A DNA stretch of 64,000 nucleotides from Cherax quadricarinatus (lineage: Eukaryota; Arthropoda; Malacostraca; Decapoda; Parastacidae), in NCBI RefSeq assembly GCF_038502225.1, contig NC_091293.1, positions 822,727 to 886,726 of the forward strand, written 5' to 3'. Positions 22,141 through 31,813 of the stretch are shown piece by piece; the first letter of the stretch is position 1; every line of letters begins with the position of its first letter. The notes below the pieces were generated by a model. That model ran no database searches. It saw only the letters and a list, made by a program, of their open reading frames with translations, and was not told where the DNA came from. Made by a program: the position numbers and the translations under genes.

Positions 22141-22579
22141 TTAGTGTTTGGAAAGAGAATACCCCTCCATGAGGACTTCAGGTAAAGCCCTCTCTGAGGT
22201 TACTTCCCTTCTCTGTCTTTTAATGCCACTAGGACCTGCTTGAGAGTCACTGGACCCCTTTCTCACAAAATAACTGCCCACAGTCCTCTGTTTCTGGTGC
22301 CTCTTTAACATTTCCCTAAAATGGGACATGGTTCTGTCACTGAACTTGTTGCAAAGATGGCTTGTTTCAGCTTGCTCAGGGTGGTACTTCTGCACAAACA
22401 TTTGGACATCATTCCACTTGGCACAAATCTCCTTAATCTTTGAAGAAGGCACCTCATCCACTCCCTATATTAACACCTTTCGCAACATCCGCTTCCTTGA
22501 TTTGTTCTTTCTTTGACAGGATAGAACCGATGGTCGACTTGTTTTTCCCATACATCCTGGCAAGCTCAACAAGTCTCAC
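22141..22579 (-). pseudogene. T2 transposase: joined N- and C-terminal parts
   Basis: The C-terminal 106 codons align with the T1 transposase tail (KIKEICAKW, AGPSGIKRQRR). Upstream, around 22480-22570, a helix-turn-helix piece like VRLVELARMYGKNKSTI follows directly, showing a deletion of the whole DDD nuclease. The tail carries QRTVGSYF, which fits the PIP-box consensus (Q-x-x-hydrophobic-x-x-aromatic-aromatic). Confidence 0.75.
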
Positions 22580-22649
22580 ACCACTCGCATACACAAATAA
22601 CCCGCACATAAAAGAGAGAAGCTTACGACGACGTTTCGGTCCGACTTGG

Positions 22650-23197
22650 CCCTCTCATGTGCTAAATGCAATTTCTTCTCTCCCAAACTCTCTACTCATG
22701 GGAACTCTTCTATCCTCTGCCTTCCCTACATTTCCGGTCTTTCTAATCTCAACAATTCTCTCCGTCCCTTAGACATCAAACTTACCTTCCGCCAGACTAA
22801 CACTCTTCGCACTAATCTCGTTCATACCTCTCCTCCCTCTACAGATGTTCCTGGTGTCTACTCTATTTCTTGCTCCTCCTGTCCTCTTCAATACTTCGGA
22901 GAAACTGGTCGATCTCTTTCTGACAGACTTAGGGAGCACAAAAATAGTGTTAGGCTTGCCGACACTAACAATGCTCTTTTCTGTCACGTCAGAGATCATA
23001 GCCATCCTATTGACTTGTCTTCTGCTAAATCTGTCTTCCCTACTTCCAACTCGAACAGTCGCCGTCTAGTTGAATCCTCTCTAATACACAACTTTCCTTG
23101 TATGAACCTTAGCCCTGGCTTCGTCTCTGTAGATGCCTTCCTCTCCCACTACATTGTAAAATGCTCCAAACTTCAGAACACCCGTGACTTAACCTGA
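22650..23197 (+). pseudogene. Penelope-like protein, C-terminal GIY-YIG endonuclease
   Basis: About 180 codons without an ATG start. The RT-side lead-in (LPYISGLSNLNNSLRPLDIK, then FRQTNTLR) is followed by a GIY-YIG nuclease: GVYSISCSSCPLQYFGETGR holds the GVY...YFG pair of the GIY-YIG signature, the C-x2-C typical of Penelope and the catalytic Arg. Conserved REHK and H-rich parts follow (CHVRDHSHPI). The RT itself is missing because of 5' truncation, so this copy cannot move by itself. Confidence 0.85.
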
Positions 23198-23483
23198 ATC
23201 CTCATTTTTTCTTTCTTTTTCTTCTTCCTCTTCCCCTTTCCTCTTTCCTTTTCTCCTCTGGGTTGTCTTTCTCTCTCCTGTCTCGTGTTTCTGTTCCTTC
23301 TTCATTTATTTTATTTCACCACTTCCCCTTTCACGCACCTCTGTGCACTTGCTCTCCCTCTGTGGGCATCTAGCTCTCTTGCAGTGCTCCCCTTCCTTTG
23401 TTTTTGACTGGCTCATCATCCTTATTTCCCACTTCTACCACTACCACTACTACTACCTCTTCTTCTTCTACTACTACTACAAC

Positions 23484-23624
23484 TACTGATGAAATTGAGA
23501 CACATGTGCGGCGTCTGGTTGTCTTTGTTGTGGACGTTTCGCCATCCAGTGGCTGGCTGGATGGCGAAACGTCTACGATGGGGATGCCCTGGTGCTGTGC
23601 ATGTGTCTTAATTTCATCTTGTCA
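23484..23624. repeat. 140-bp compound palindrome in the Penelope element
   Basis: Inner arms gacgtttcgccatccag (23533-23549) and the exact complement (23557-23573) are separated by a 7-nt loop. Outer arms gatgaaattgagacacatgtgc (23488-23509) and gcatgtgtcttaatttcatc (23599-23618) pair with one gap. Both inner arms end in GAAACGTC, the motif also present in the element's terminal repeats. Confidence 0.75.
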
Positions 23625-23835
23625 GTATTATATACAATTCTTGTACTACTACTACCTCCACCTCTTCCTGCCTATATATAGCCGTCCTGCTCCACCTCTG
23701 TTAGTGTGACTTTGTCAATGGTCCAAGTCGGACCGAAACGTCGTCGTAAGCTTCTCTCTTTTATGTGCGGGTTATTTGTGTATCGTTCCAGTCACGGTAT
23801 TGTGCCTTTTTGTTATTTATTAACCACTCTCATAC

Positions 23836-23921
23836 TTCTGTATTATTTCCTCCTTCACATCTATGGTGTTTCTCACTTTCTTTACCACAGGGGTACCACT
23901 AGCAAGTTTCTTTGGGCCCAT
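23836..23921 (-). pseudogene. T2 transposase N-terminus
   Basis: From the ATG at 23921 the frame reads MGPKKLASGTP and continues to KYESG at the Penelope insertion, matching the T1 transposase start. Confidence 0.7.
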
Positions 23922-24497
23922 GGCAGCTTATTTCACAGTCCCACAAGCACTAAACACAATGAAATAATCGTAAAATGCGTGAATGAGAGTGCAGGTTAGT
24001 GTTCACTCAAGCATAAACAAAGCTAGACTGCTCGTGGCGCCTGCACAGGGATGCGGACAGAGTGGGCCGGCAGACAGGTCCTGTACCCGGTGGTCCGAAA
24101 ATAGGGGCGCGTTCGATAATAGGGACACAGTTTGTCTGAAAAAATGGTCCTATTTTCGAAACGTTTTGATATGTGATACGTTCGATTTTTGAGGTTCCAC
24201 TGTACTCCAATATCAAAATAGGGTCCAGAATATACAACACAGGCATTCCTGGCACTAAACTAACATTTCCTCTGTTCATTAGTTATGTTTTCAGGCTTTA
24301 CTAATGAATTCCATTTTGATTTTTTATTCACATAATGAATTTTTATTTAAACCAAAAAATAGAAGATTTACTGTTATGCAATATTGTAATAATTGTATAA
24401 ATAATATCAGCACATTTGTGAATGTATATTAGACCCATGAGCAGGCATGTATTAGACGTGTGAGGTCATTTGTTTACTCTTGAACATCGGCAAAAAT

Positions 24498-25575
24498 TTA
24501 TCCCTTTCAGGGTCCGTGCCGTAGATCTATGGCTTTACGTTGAGGGTCCAAACTGTAGATCTACGCCATGAGCTCAGCTCACTCTGATAAGCTGTGAGAA
24601 GTAAATTTGGGCCTAGATATGAGAGAATACATCTATGTGGTATGTGTGCACCACATAAAACAAATCCTGCAACACAGTGCAAAATGAGAGAAAAAACTTA
24701 AGACCATAATTTTCAATTAAAACAGCAGCTTTGCAGTGTTTTTTTGTTTTTTTATGGTTGTATTTGCAATTTCTTGGTCTCATTTGATAGAATGGAAGAT
24801 ATATTACAGAAATAGAGATGATTTTGATTGGTTTTATTATTAGAAATGACTTGAAATTGAGCTCAAAGTAGTGAAAATGTTAAATTTTTGTCGATGTTCA
24901 AGAGTAAACAAATGACCTCACATGTCTAATACATGCCAGCTGGTGGGTCTAATATACATTCACAAATGTGGTGATATTATTTTTATAGTTATTACAATAT
25001 TGCATAACAGTAAATCTTCTATTTTTTGGTTTGAATAATAATTCATTATGTGAATAAAAAATGAAAATGGAATTAATTTGTAAAGCCTGAAAATGTAACT
25101 AATGAACAGAGGAAATGTTAGTTTAGTTCCAGGAATGCTTGCATTGTTTATTCTGGACCCTATTTTGAAATTGGAATATTTTGAACTTTGCACTAAATTG
25201 GACAAATTACCAATTTCCGATCACATTATTTTGTAGTTGAAACGGTTGATTTGGCGATTTCTTGCGCTCAATCGATAGAATAGAAGTAATGCTACTGAAA
25301 TAACTAAGAATTTGGTCAACTGGAATAATGTAATTGGCCTAAAATGGGAGTCAAAGTCAGCAAAATGGCTGATGCATAAATATTGCTGACACGTCAAAAT
25401 TCGCGAGAGCATAATTTTGTCAGTTTTCCACCAAATTTCGTACTTTTTGTTTTATTACCTTCAAAAAAAGATTCTCTACCATTTCATAAGAAAAAATAAA
25501 AAAAAATATTTTTTGAGAATTCTTGGACACTGGTGAACACTTTGAAATTTGGCCTCTGGACCCTGAAAGGGTTAA
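24498..25575. mobile_element. TTAA element Q2, nested inverted in Q1
   Basis: Ends CCCTTTCAGGGTCC and its complement, bordered by TTAT (24498-24501, mutated) and TTAA (25572-25575). It is the same family as its host Q1 but in opposite orientation. The empty site in the family reads aaaaatttaacat, which it occupies. It is 1078 bp and has no ORF of note. Confidence 0.85.
24520..24565. promoter_or_regulatory. twin palindromic cores, Q2 end
   Basis: CGTAGATCTATG (24520-24531) lies 18 nt inside the target site. TGTAGATCTACG (24554-24565) follows after a 22-nt spacer containing CTTTACG. Same geometry as the P and PB elements, with a different core. Confidence 0.6.
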
Positions 25576-26221
25576 CATTTCTGCTACTTTGAGCTCAGTT
25601 TCAAGCCATTTCTAGTACTAAAACCAATCAAAATCATCTCTATTTCTGTAATATGTCTTCCATTCTATCAAATGAGACCAAGAAATCGCAAATACAACTA
25701 TAAAAACATATGAAAAAACACTACCAAGTTGCTGTTTTAACCCTTTGACTGTTTCAGGGCCCTCTCTGAAACTGTCATTCTATGTAGCCAAATATTCGAA
25801 AAAAAAAATTATTTTTTCTTATGAAAATGTTAGGAATATTTTTACTAGTGTTTTAAGCCTAAAAAAAAATTTTTGCCATCAGTACTTACCGAGATATAGA
25901 GCCGCAAAGTTTGCAGAAATTGACGTGCGTACGGCAACAGCGGCGACTGCCGCCCACCTGGTATTCTTTTATTTACTCTAATTCAAAGGTTTCTTGCATT
26001 TTTCAATATTTTTCTTTTCCAGGTAACTTATGTGGCCTGTGAGACCAATGTAAGGTGCATTGTTCAAATATACACTCATTATTTACAACACAATAACAGA
26101 ACAAACTTTATCACTATTAGTTTGTGTATACACTTTGTTTACACAAACAAACAATACAAAACAATGTTTATTACTATTGTTCCATAATATATATACATAT
26201 GTACAGTCACTAAACACGTTC

Positions 26222-28447
26222 CTAGAACTGCTGCAGCTTGTGGAACTCTTTGAAACATGGGTATATGCAGAGGGGCACTTCACACTCCTCACACATAAAA
26301 CGAGTGTCTCTGCGTGTTTGTGGGCGTTTTGTGGTATGCATACATACATAACACCTCTTCTGAGCATTTTTCTTGGCAGTAGTAGGAGGCAGTTGTATGG
26401 GGTAGTGATCACCAGGTCTCATACGAGATGACGTCTGTGGGCGCTGGTCTATTGCAGGAGTTGCTCCTTTGTACTTTGCAATTATTTGTCTGATTACTGA
26501 CAGGCAAAATTCACCATATTTTGGTGTTTTGTTGGTCTTCAACTTGTATATGTTATAAGCATTTAGCATAGAGGTATCAACAAGATGGAAAAAAAGTTTG
26601 ATATACCACTTATAACTCTTGCGTACACAGTCTGCAAACCCAATCTGCATGTCACATTTGTCCACTAAGCGCATATTGAGGTTGTAGTCCATGACAGCTG
26701 CAGGCTTTAGAATGGGTTCATTGGTCTCTCTGTTGTCCCTGCCACTGGGTACCATTTCGTTTGTGTGAACTGATGTCAACAATGTGACATCACGTTTGTC
26801 ATGCCACCGAAATGCCATGATGTCATTGGCAGCAAAGGCTTGCACCTCACCTCTGCGAGTGCCAGCGTCGAACCTTGGCATATGTTTGCGATTACCACGC
26901 ACTGTGCCACACACGTCTGTCAAGTTCACTCGCAAGAAATCACTGAGTAAGGGGCTTGTGTACCAATTATCAGTAAATAACATATGCCCCTTACCAAGAT
27001 ATGGTTCCATCATTGTTCGAACCACATCACCAGAGATACCCAATAACTTCATGGTATCTCTCAAAGTATTACTGCCAGTGTACACAATAATATCTAAAAC
27101 AAGACCACTTCTGCAATCACACAGTACAAATAGCTTTATACCAAAGCGTTTCCTCTTGCTTGGTATATATTGCTTGAATGAGTCTTCCTTTGAATAAAAT
27201 CAAGGACTCATCAATAACAAGCTTCCTGAAGGGATAAAAATACATGCAGCACTTTTGTTTCAGGTACATAACACATTTCTTATCTTATATAACCTGTCGC
27301 TTCTGTCAGGCCTGGTTTTGTCTGAAAAGTGTAACATACGCAACAGTATCAAGAAACGATTGACACCTATAATGTCACTAAAACCTGGAGTTGAAATCAG
27401 GCGATCTGTTGTCCAGTATGTGGTGACAGTGTGCTTATACACATGTGGCATAAGCATTATTGTGGCAAAAAACAGGTACATCTCTGCCACAGTTGTCTCC
27501 TTCCACTTGTGTAGCCGTGATTTTGGTGAGAGAATTGTATTTGCCATGGTGTATTCACAGTATGTGTTGGTTTCCCTGACAATGATGTCCATCAGGGGTT
27601 CATCGAAGAATAACTCAAAGCAGTCCAGTTCACTGGCATTGTTCCCAAGTGGACAAGATGGCTTTATTCCACTTTGTGTTTCATCAAAGTCATGGGGACT
27701 GGGAACAAACTCGTCACCGTCCTGCCAATCCCAGATGCGGTCTGCTGGTGGGGTCTGGATATTGTACCGTGGTTGTGGCTGTGGTTGTGGCTGTGCAGGT
27801 TGTGGTGGTGCAGGTTGTGGCAGTGTGGGGTAGGGTGAGGCTGGTTGTTCTGCTGAGTCAGCCGCATGGCTAGTAGCGTGGCCCGGTGATGGTGCCACAT
27901 GGGCCGTGCCACCCTCACTATCACCACCACTGCCTCCTCCCTCACTGTCACCATTCATACCCATCGTTACAATATCGTCATCTTCACTATCAGGTCGTGG
28001 TGTTGGGCCACGGGATGTGCTCCCAGAGTTTCTCCTTCCCCTTGGAACAACATATGAAACACTACCAGACCGCATGCTACGTCGTACATACTGGCGCTTC
28101 ACTGGGGAATATTCACTCTCACTGTCACTAGAACTGCTTTCAATGACCTTGAAATCACTATCACTGCTATCATCAGGGTGTTGTACACGACCAAATAGTT
28201 TCCTCTTTCGTCCTGGTACAGGCGAACGTGAACGTGAACAAGCCGGCACAGCACCAGAGGTCGAAGGTTGTGGGTCATCTGGGTTTTTGTCACTATTTAC
28301 GTTATCCTGGGCACTTTTTTCGGTAACACTCACTTGAAAACCCTTGAATTCACTGTCACTGACACTTTCATCGCTGTTAGAGCTATCACTTGGGAACAAA
28401 AGACCTCCAATCCGCCGAGGAGTGAGGAACTTCTTACCGAGAGGCAT
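26222..28447 (-). pseudogene. piggyBac transposase (PB1), frameshifted
   Basis: The conserved start is the ATG at 28447 (MPLGKKFLTPRRIG), matching PB2. The N-terminal half is acidic and Ser/Pro-rich with a PQP-rich tract, then the DDE_Tnp_1_7 domain begins (WDWQ, SELDCFELFFDEPLMD). The frame breaks near 27260 and resumes near 27085. The lost segment contains the first catalytic Asp region (IDESL is still readable in another frame). The remaining part keeps FTDNWYTSP (second Asp) and HLVDTSMLNAY (third Asp). A C-terminal Cys-rich domain is present (CYVCMHT, CEECEVPLC). Overall similarity to PB2 is high but this copy is inactive. Confidence 0.9.
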
Positions 28448-28599
28448 GGTGAAAATGGACTGACAACATGGCGTTCCCACAATGCACCGCTAGGTCCCAG
28501 ATTTTTTTCACAGGGTGCACACCGACCACTGAGACCCATTCTCTCCCGTGTAGGCCTATCAGGCCTTTGGCGCTCGATTTGAAGCCGCTAGAATTTGTG

Positions 28600-28645
28600 C
28601 GTATAAATACGTCGGAAACATTGGCTCGTAAGACGTATTTATACG
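28600..28645. promoter_or_regulatory. twin palindromic cores, PB1 end
   Basis: Cores CGTATTTATACG (28634-28645) and CGTATAAATACG (28600-28611), 22 nt apart. The outer core is 18 nt from the TTAA at 28664. They lie between the terminus and the transposase ATG at 28447, so they may act in transposase binding, transcription, or both. Confidence 0.65.
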
Positions 28646-28815
28646 TCGGAAACAGTCAAAGGGTTAATCTAAAATTATGGTCTGTTTTTTTTCTCTATGC
28701 ACTTTGTGCTGCAGGATTTGTTTTATGTGGTGCACACATACCATATAGATGTATTCTCTCATATCAAGGCCAAAATTTACCGCTCACAGCTTATCAGAGT
28801 GAGCTGAGCTCATGA

Positions 28816-28861
28816 CATAGATCTGCGGTTTGGACCCTCAACGTAAAGCCGTAGGTCTACG
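28816..28861. promoter_or_regulatory. twin palindromic cores, Q1 end
   Basis: Cores CGTAGGTCTACG (28850-28861) and CATAGATCTGCG (28816-28827), 22 nt apart and 18 nt from the TTAA at 28880. They are slightly decayed versions of the Q2 cores. Confidence 0.55.
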
Positions 28862-28920
28862 GCACGGACCCTCAAGGGGTTAAATTTTGCAAGATTTCCA
28901 TTGGTGGTGGTATATACGAA

Positions 28921-29205
28921 CAGTAGGGTCTCACTTATACAGCAGGTTAGGTTCCAGGCTACCGCTGGAAAGCACACATCACTAGAAAGAAGAACTCCAT
29001 TTTTTCCACTTATAAATGCATATAAATGCCAGATAACAACTTGACACTAACATACACACTCTCCTCACTTAGTGACGTACTCGTTTACCTACGCCTTAGA
29101 CTTACAACAGGCTCTCTGACCAATATTCAGACCTAAATAACGTATATTATAGCTGATTTCCTCTTTTGTTTATTACAATATACAATATAAAATATACAGT
29201 ATAAA
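28921..29205. mobile_element. partial pogo-like element M
   Basis: Starts CAGTAGGGTCTCACTTATAC, as the right terminus of the M element at 18436 in reverse, and shares ttttttccacttataaatgcat-type bases with it. The other terminus is missing; RTE sequence follows. Confidence 0.5.
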
Positions 29206-29215
29206 ACTGGGATGC

Positions 29216-29413
29216 TTGAATGGGCGTGGATGTAGTGCGAATGACAAGAAACAGATGATTGCTAATGTTATGAATGAAAAGAAGTTGGATGTCCTGGCCC
29301 TAAGCGAAACAAAGCTGAAGGGGGTAGGGGAGTTTCGGTGGGGCGAAATAAATGGGATTAAATCTGGAGTATCTGAGAGAGTTAGAGCTAAGGAAGGGGT
29401 AGCAATAATGTTA
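29216..29413 (+). pseudogene. RTE endonuclease, first part
   Basis: Reads LDVLALSETKLKG, the second conserved block of APE-type LINE endonucleases with the catalytic Glu, then continues to GVAIMLK at the gypsy insertion site. Confidence 0.8.
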
Positions 29414-29418
29414 AAGGA

Positions 29419-30639
29419 TGTTACAAAAAACGCGTTTCTAAAAGCTTAGAGATCTCCAGTGAATACTAGAAAGGACTGCCCTTCTAGCATCCAGCCTGTT
29501 ACTGGGTTTTCGTAACAAGTAGTCAGTATCCTTGTCCAATTATCCATTAAAATTCAGTATTATTCAATAGTGCTTCAGGATTACAACTGGTAGGCTACTA
29601 ACTAGAGAAATTAAAATTTAATAAATTTATTAAGTCTAGAGGTATATTATCAAATTAAATTAAATTAAATTAAATTAATCACAGTAATCAAAATAATATC
29701 ACATCTCTCGAGTTCAATATTATTGTGCTGAAAGCACATATCACATTTATAATTCTTAAGTACCGTCTGGTACATTAACATTTAATAAGATATTACAAAT
29801 ATATACAAGTAAGTATGTATGTGTGTAAGTGCTCTAAGTAGTTCGTTATGTCTCACGACTCGACTAGACTTAAACAAGTGACTGACAAAGTCCTCTAATA
29901 AACTAACTTCTTGACCGACTGGCAAACCAGAACAGTCTGCTTGAACAACAAAAAGAATGCTAAGCCCAATAGCAATACAACAAGCAACTGCGACACAGAA
30001 TCAGGAACAAGGAGATAATATAACGACACTAAGTAGGGACCATCTGCAGATCCTCCACAAAAGTTACGAAACTCCCATACTACTGAATCTAAGTTCAGCA
30101 TAAGAAAATCCCAGACTGTGATAATACACAGATACCAGTACAAGTTAGTAGGTCAGAAGCTACAGCTCAGGACCTGAGATGCTCAGAGTGTCTATGAGAC
30201 ACACAACCTCAGTACAACGTCGAAAATCATTAAGTCTATACAAGGTTCTGTGAACAGAGTTCTACAGAACTAACAAGAATAATGAGACAGACAATCTGTC
30301 CAACCACCAAGCGAGTCTCGAGCAGACTGAATACTTCAGGCGAGGTGAGGACACCCCCCCCCTCGATCACGTGATAGCTCCGTGGACAGCAGTCGCCCAG
30401 CAAGAAACCAGCAATATAACGAGCAAACAGCGATAATTACAGTAGTTAGACAATCAAGACTTGAACTGAGCACATATGTTACATCCTACCTAACAAAGGA
30501 AACTACGTCAAATAACAATATAAAGCAATACATTTACGATTTAGCTATTATCGCAAATATAAGCAATATAAAATTAAATGAAAAAGTAATAATTATATAT
30601 ATACATAATAATCATTGCAACCATTCAGGGGTTGCAACA
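29419..30639 (-). repeat. gypsy 3' LTR (1221 bp)
   Basis: Matches the other LTR with only scattered differences, for example in the number of AAATT pentamers near 29655-29680 and in a C run near 30350. Starts TGTTAC and ends TTGCAACA on the plus strand. Confidence 0.92.
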
Positions 30640-31180
30640 CCCCCCCAACACGACAGACGGTCACACTAGGAGTTGCATTAATGTCTTTCACATTACTGAT
30701 TACTCAGGTTACATTACTAACAATATAATATATATATTAATCAGAGTCACTCTCGTGCCAAGCACTTCTATCATTTCACAGCGTCTGTCACTAGGATATG
30801 CCCCTAGTACTAGGGCAGTACACAGTATCGTATCTCTGCATACTCGTGGTTATGTGCATCAGTGTAGAGACAGGATAGCGTAGATGAGCAGGGCACTTAG
30901 AGGCTCGATCATAGTAGAGGAGACTGCATTCCACTCTTAAGTAGTGGTTGTGGAATGCGAGGCAGTATGGACATCTGAGTATGAAACAGCTTAAGGTGTG
31001 TAGTGAGGGGGGGGTCTGCGGCAGGACAGTGTTGCGTCACGCAGTACATCGCCCATACCACACTACCCACTCAACACTCGGCTTATGTCTCCTCCTCACA
31101 CAACAATACTGTGAATATATAAATATAATAATTAGACATGAGTATATATAGTTAATATGGGCTGGAGGGATTAAGTTACT

Positions 31181-31798
31181 TTACTGAATTTGACATAGCA
31201 AGTAACAAAAGGTATTTGGGCATAAAATTACGTAAATTTTAAATGGGGAAGTGCCCAAATACTCGTCAAAATGTTCAAAGGACACCACAAGAGCTAGAGC
31301 ATAATTTTTCTGGTGTCGTTTGAGCTTAGATGGATAGTAACATATAGGATGGAGAATGTCAGTGGATGTTGACTGTTGGAGCAGCACAGCGCCCACTGCA
31401 TAACCACTCGCATCTATATGTAAAAAGAAGGGAAAATTGAAATTAGGACTTTTCAACACAGGAGCAGAGGATAGCAAGCGCTTCAACCTTTTGAACGAGT
31501 CTGAACAATCTCTAGTCCAGGTGAACTGAACTTTGCTACTAGTAAGCTCAGTGAGAGGAGCTGCAATCTGAGAAAAGTTTGGACAGAACCTGCGATAATA
31601 TCCTGCCATACCCAGGAATCTCTGTACTCCCTTCCTATCCTGTGGCACTGGAAATTCAGAAATTGCACGAACCTTAACCTCAATAGGAGCAACCTCACCT
31701 TGGCCGATACAAAAGCCTAGATAGGTAATCTTGGCTTGACCAAAACTACATTTAGCTAAGTTAACAGTGAAGTTGTAGTGCGCCAGTCTCTCAAACAA
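31181..31798 (-). pseudogene. gypsy RT thumb and RNase H, truncated
   Basis: Separated from the rest of pol by one in-frame TAG (near 31813). It contains the RT connection (FLGMAGYYRRFCPNFS) and an RNase H start (FLHIDASGYAVGAVLLQ, first catalytic Asp). The domain then stops after the FEHFDEYLG region and about half of RNase H is missing. The frame joins non-coding sequence before the 3' LTR. Confidence 0.85.
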
Positions 31799-31813
31799 TG
31801 CTCTGAGACGCGT

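Larger units (their letters stand above)
22593..23822 (+). mobile_element. Penelope-like element, 5'-truncated
   Basis: A 1230-bp insertion flanked by accactcgcatac (22580-22592) and accactctcatac (23823-23835), a 13-bp target duplication with one mismatch. The ends carry 58-bp inverted repeats: 22592-22649 and the complement at about 23722-23781. Between them lie the last part of the single ORF with its GIY-YIG nuclease, a CT-rich and CTA-trinucleotide-rich region, and a 140-bp palindromic structure. Inverted terminal repeats are one known arrangement in Penelope-like elements. Confidence 0.8.
21838..24202. mobile_element. Tigger relic T2 with a Penelope insertion
   Basis: TIR CAGTGGAACCTCAAAAATCG at both ends, TA duplications at 21836-21837 and 24203-24204. 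It keeps a minus-strand transposase start (MGPKK at 23921) and C-terminus (22141-22461) but lost the catalytic middle before the Penelope element inserted. It is inside Q1. Confidence 0.85.
25737..28667. mobile_element. piggyBac PB1 with broken transposase
   Basis: TTAA at 25737-25740 and 28664-28667. Ends CCCTTTGACTGTTTC and the exact complement. Length 2931 bp, one transposase pseudogene on the minus strand. Its termini match those of P2, so PB1-like elements are the probable source of transposase for the P family. It lies in Q1. Confidence 0.92.
21448..28883. mobile_element. TTAA element Q1, heavily interrupted
   Basis: TTAA at 21448-21451 and 28880-28883. Ends are CCCTTTCAGAGTCC and, on the minus strand, CCCCTTGAGGGTCC. 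Its own sequence is only about 1.1 kb: 21452-21835, 24205-24497, 25576-25736 and 28668-28879. Insertions inside are Tigger relic T2, the inverted Q2 copy and piggyBac PB1. No transposase belongs to it. The right end has the twin palindromic cores (28816-28861). Confidence 0.75.

Noticed and set aside
23486..23573. Hammerhead ribozyme suggested by CTGATGA and GAAAC
   Set aside because: The bases between them do not form the required stem II next to the core; the strong hairpin pairs GAAACGTC with its own complement instead. Kept only as a palindrome.
27649..28337. Plus-strand frames opposite the PB1 transposase
   Set aside because: They are shadows of the minus-strand coding sequence with biased composition.
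29895..30143. Small ORFs in both gypsy LTRs (also at 35856-36216)
   Set aside because: They occur in the non-coding LTR and differ in frame between the two nearly identical copies.
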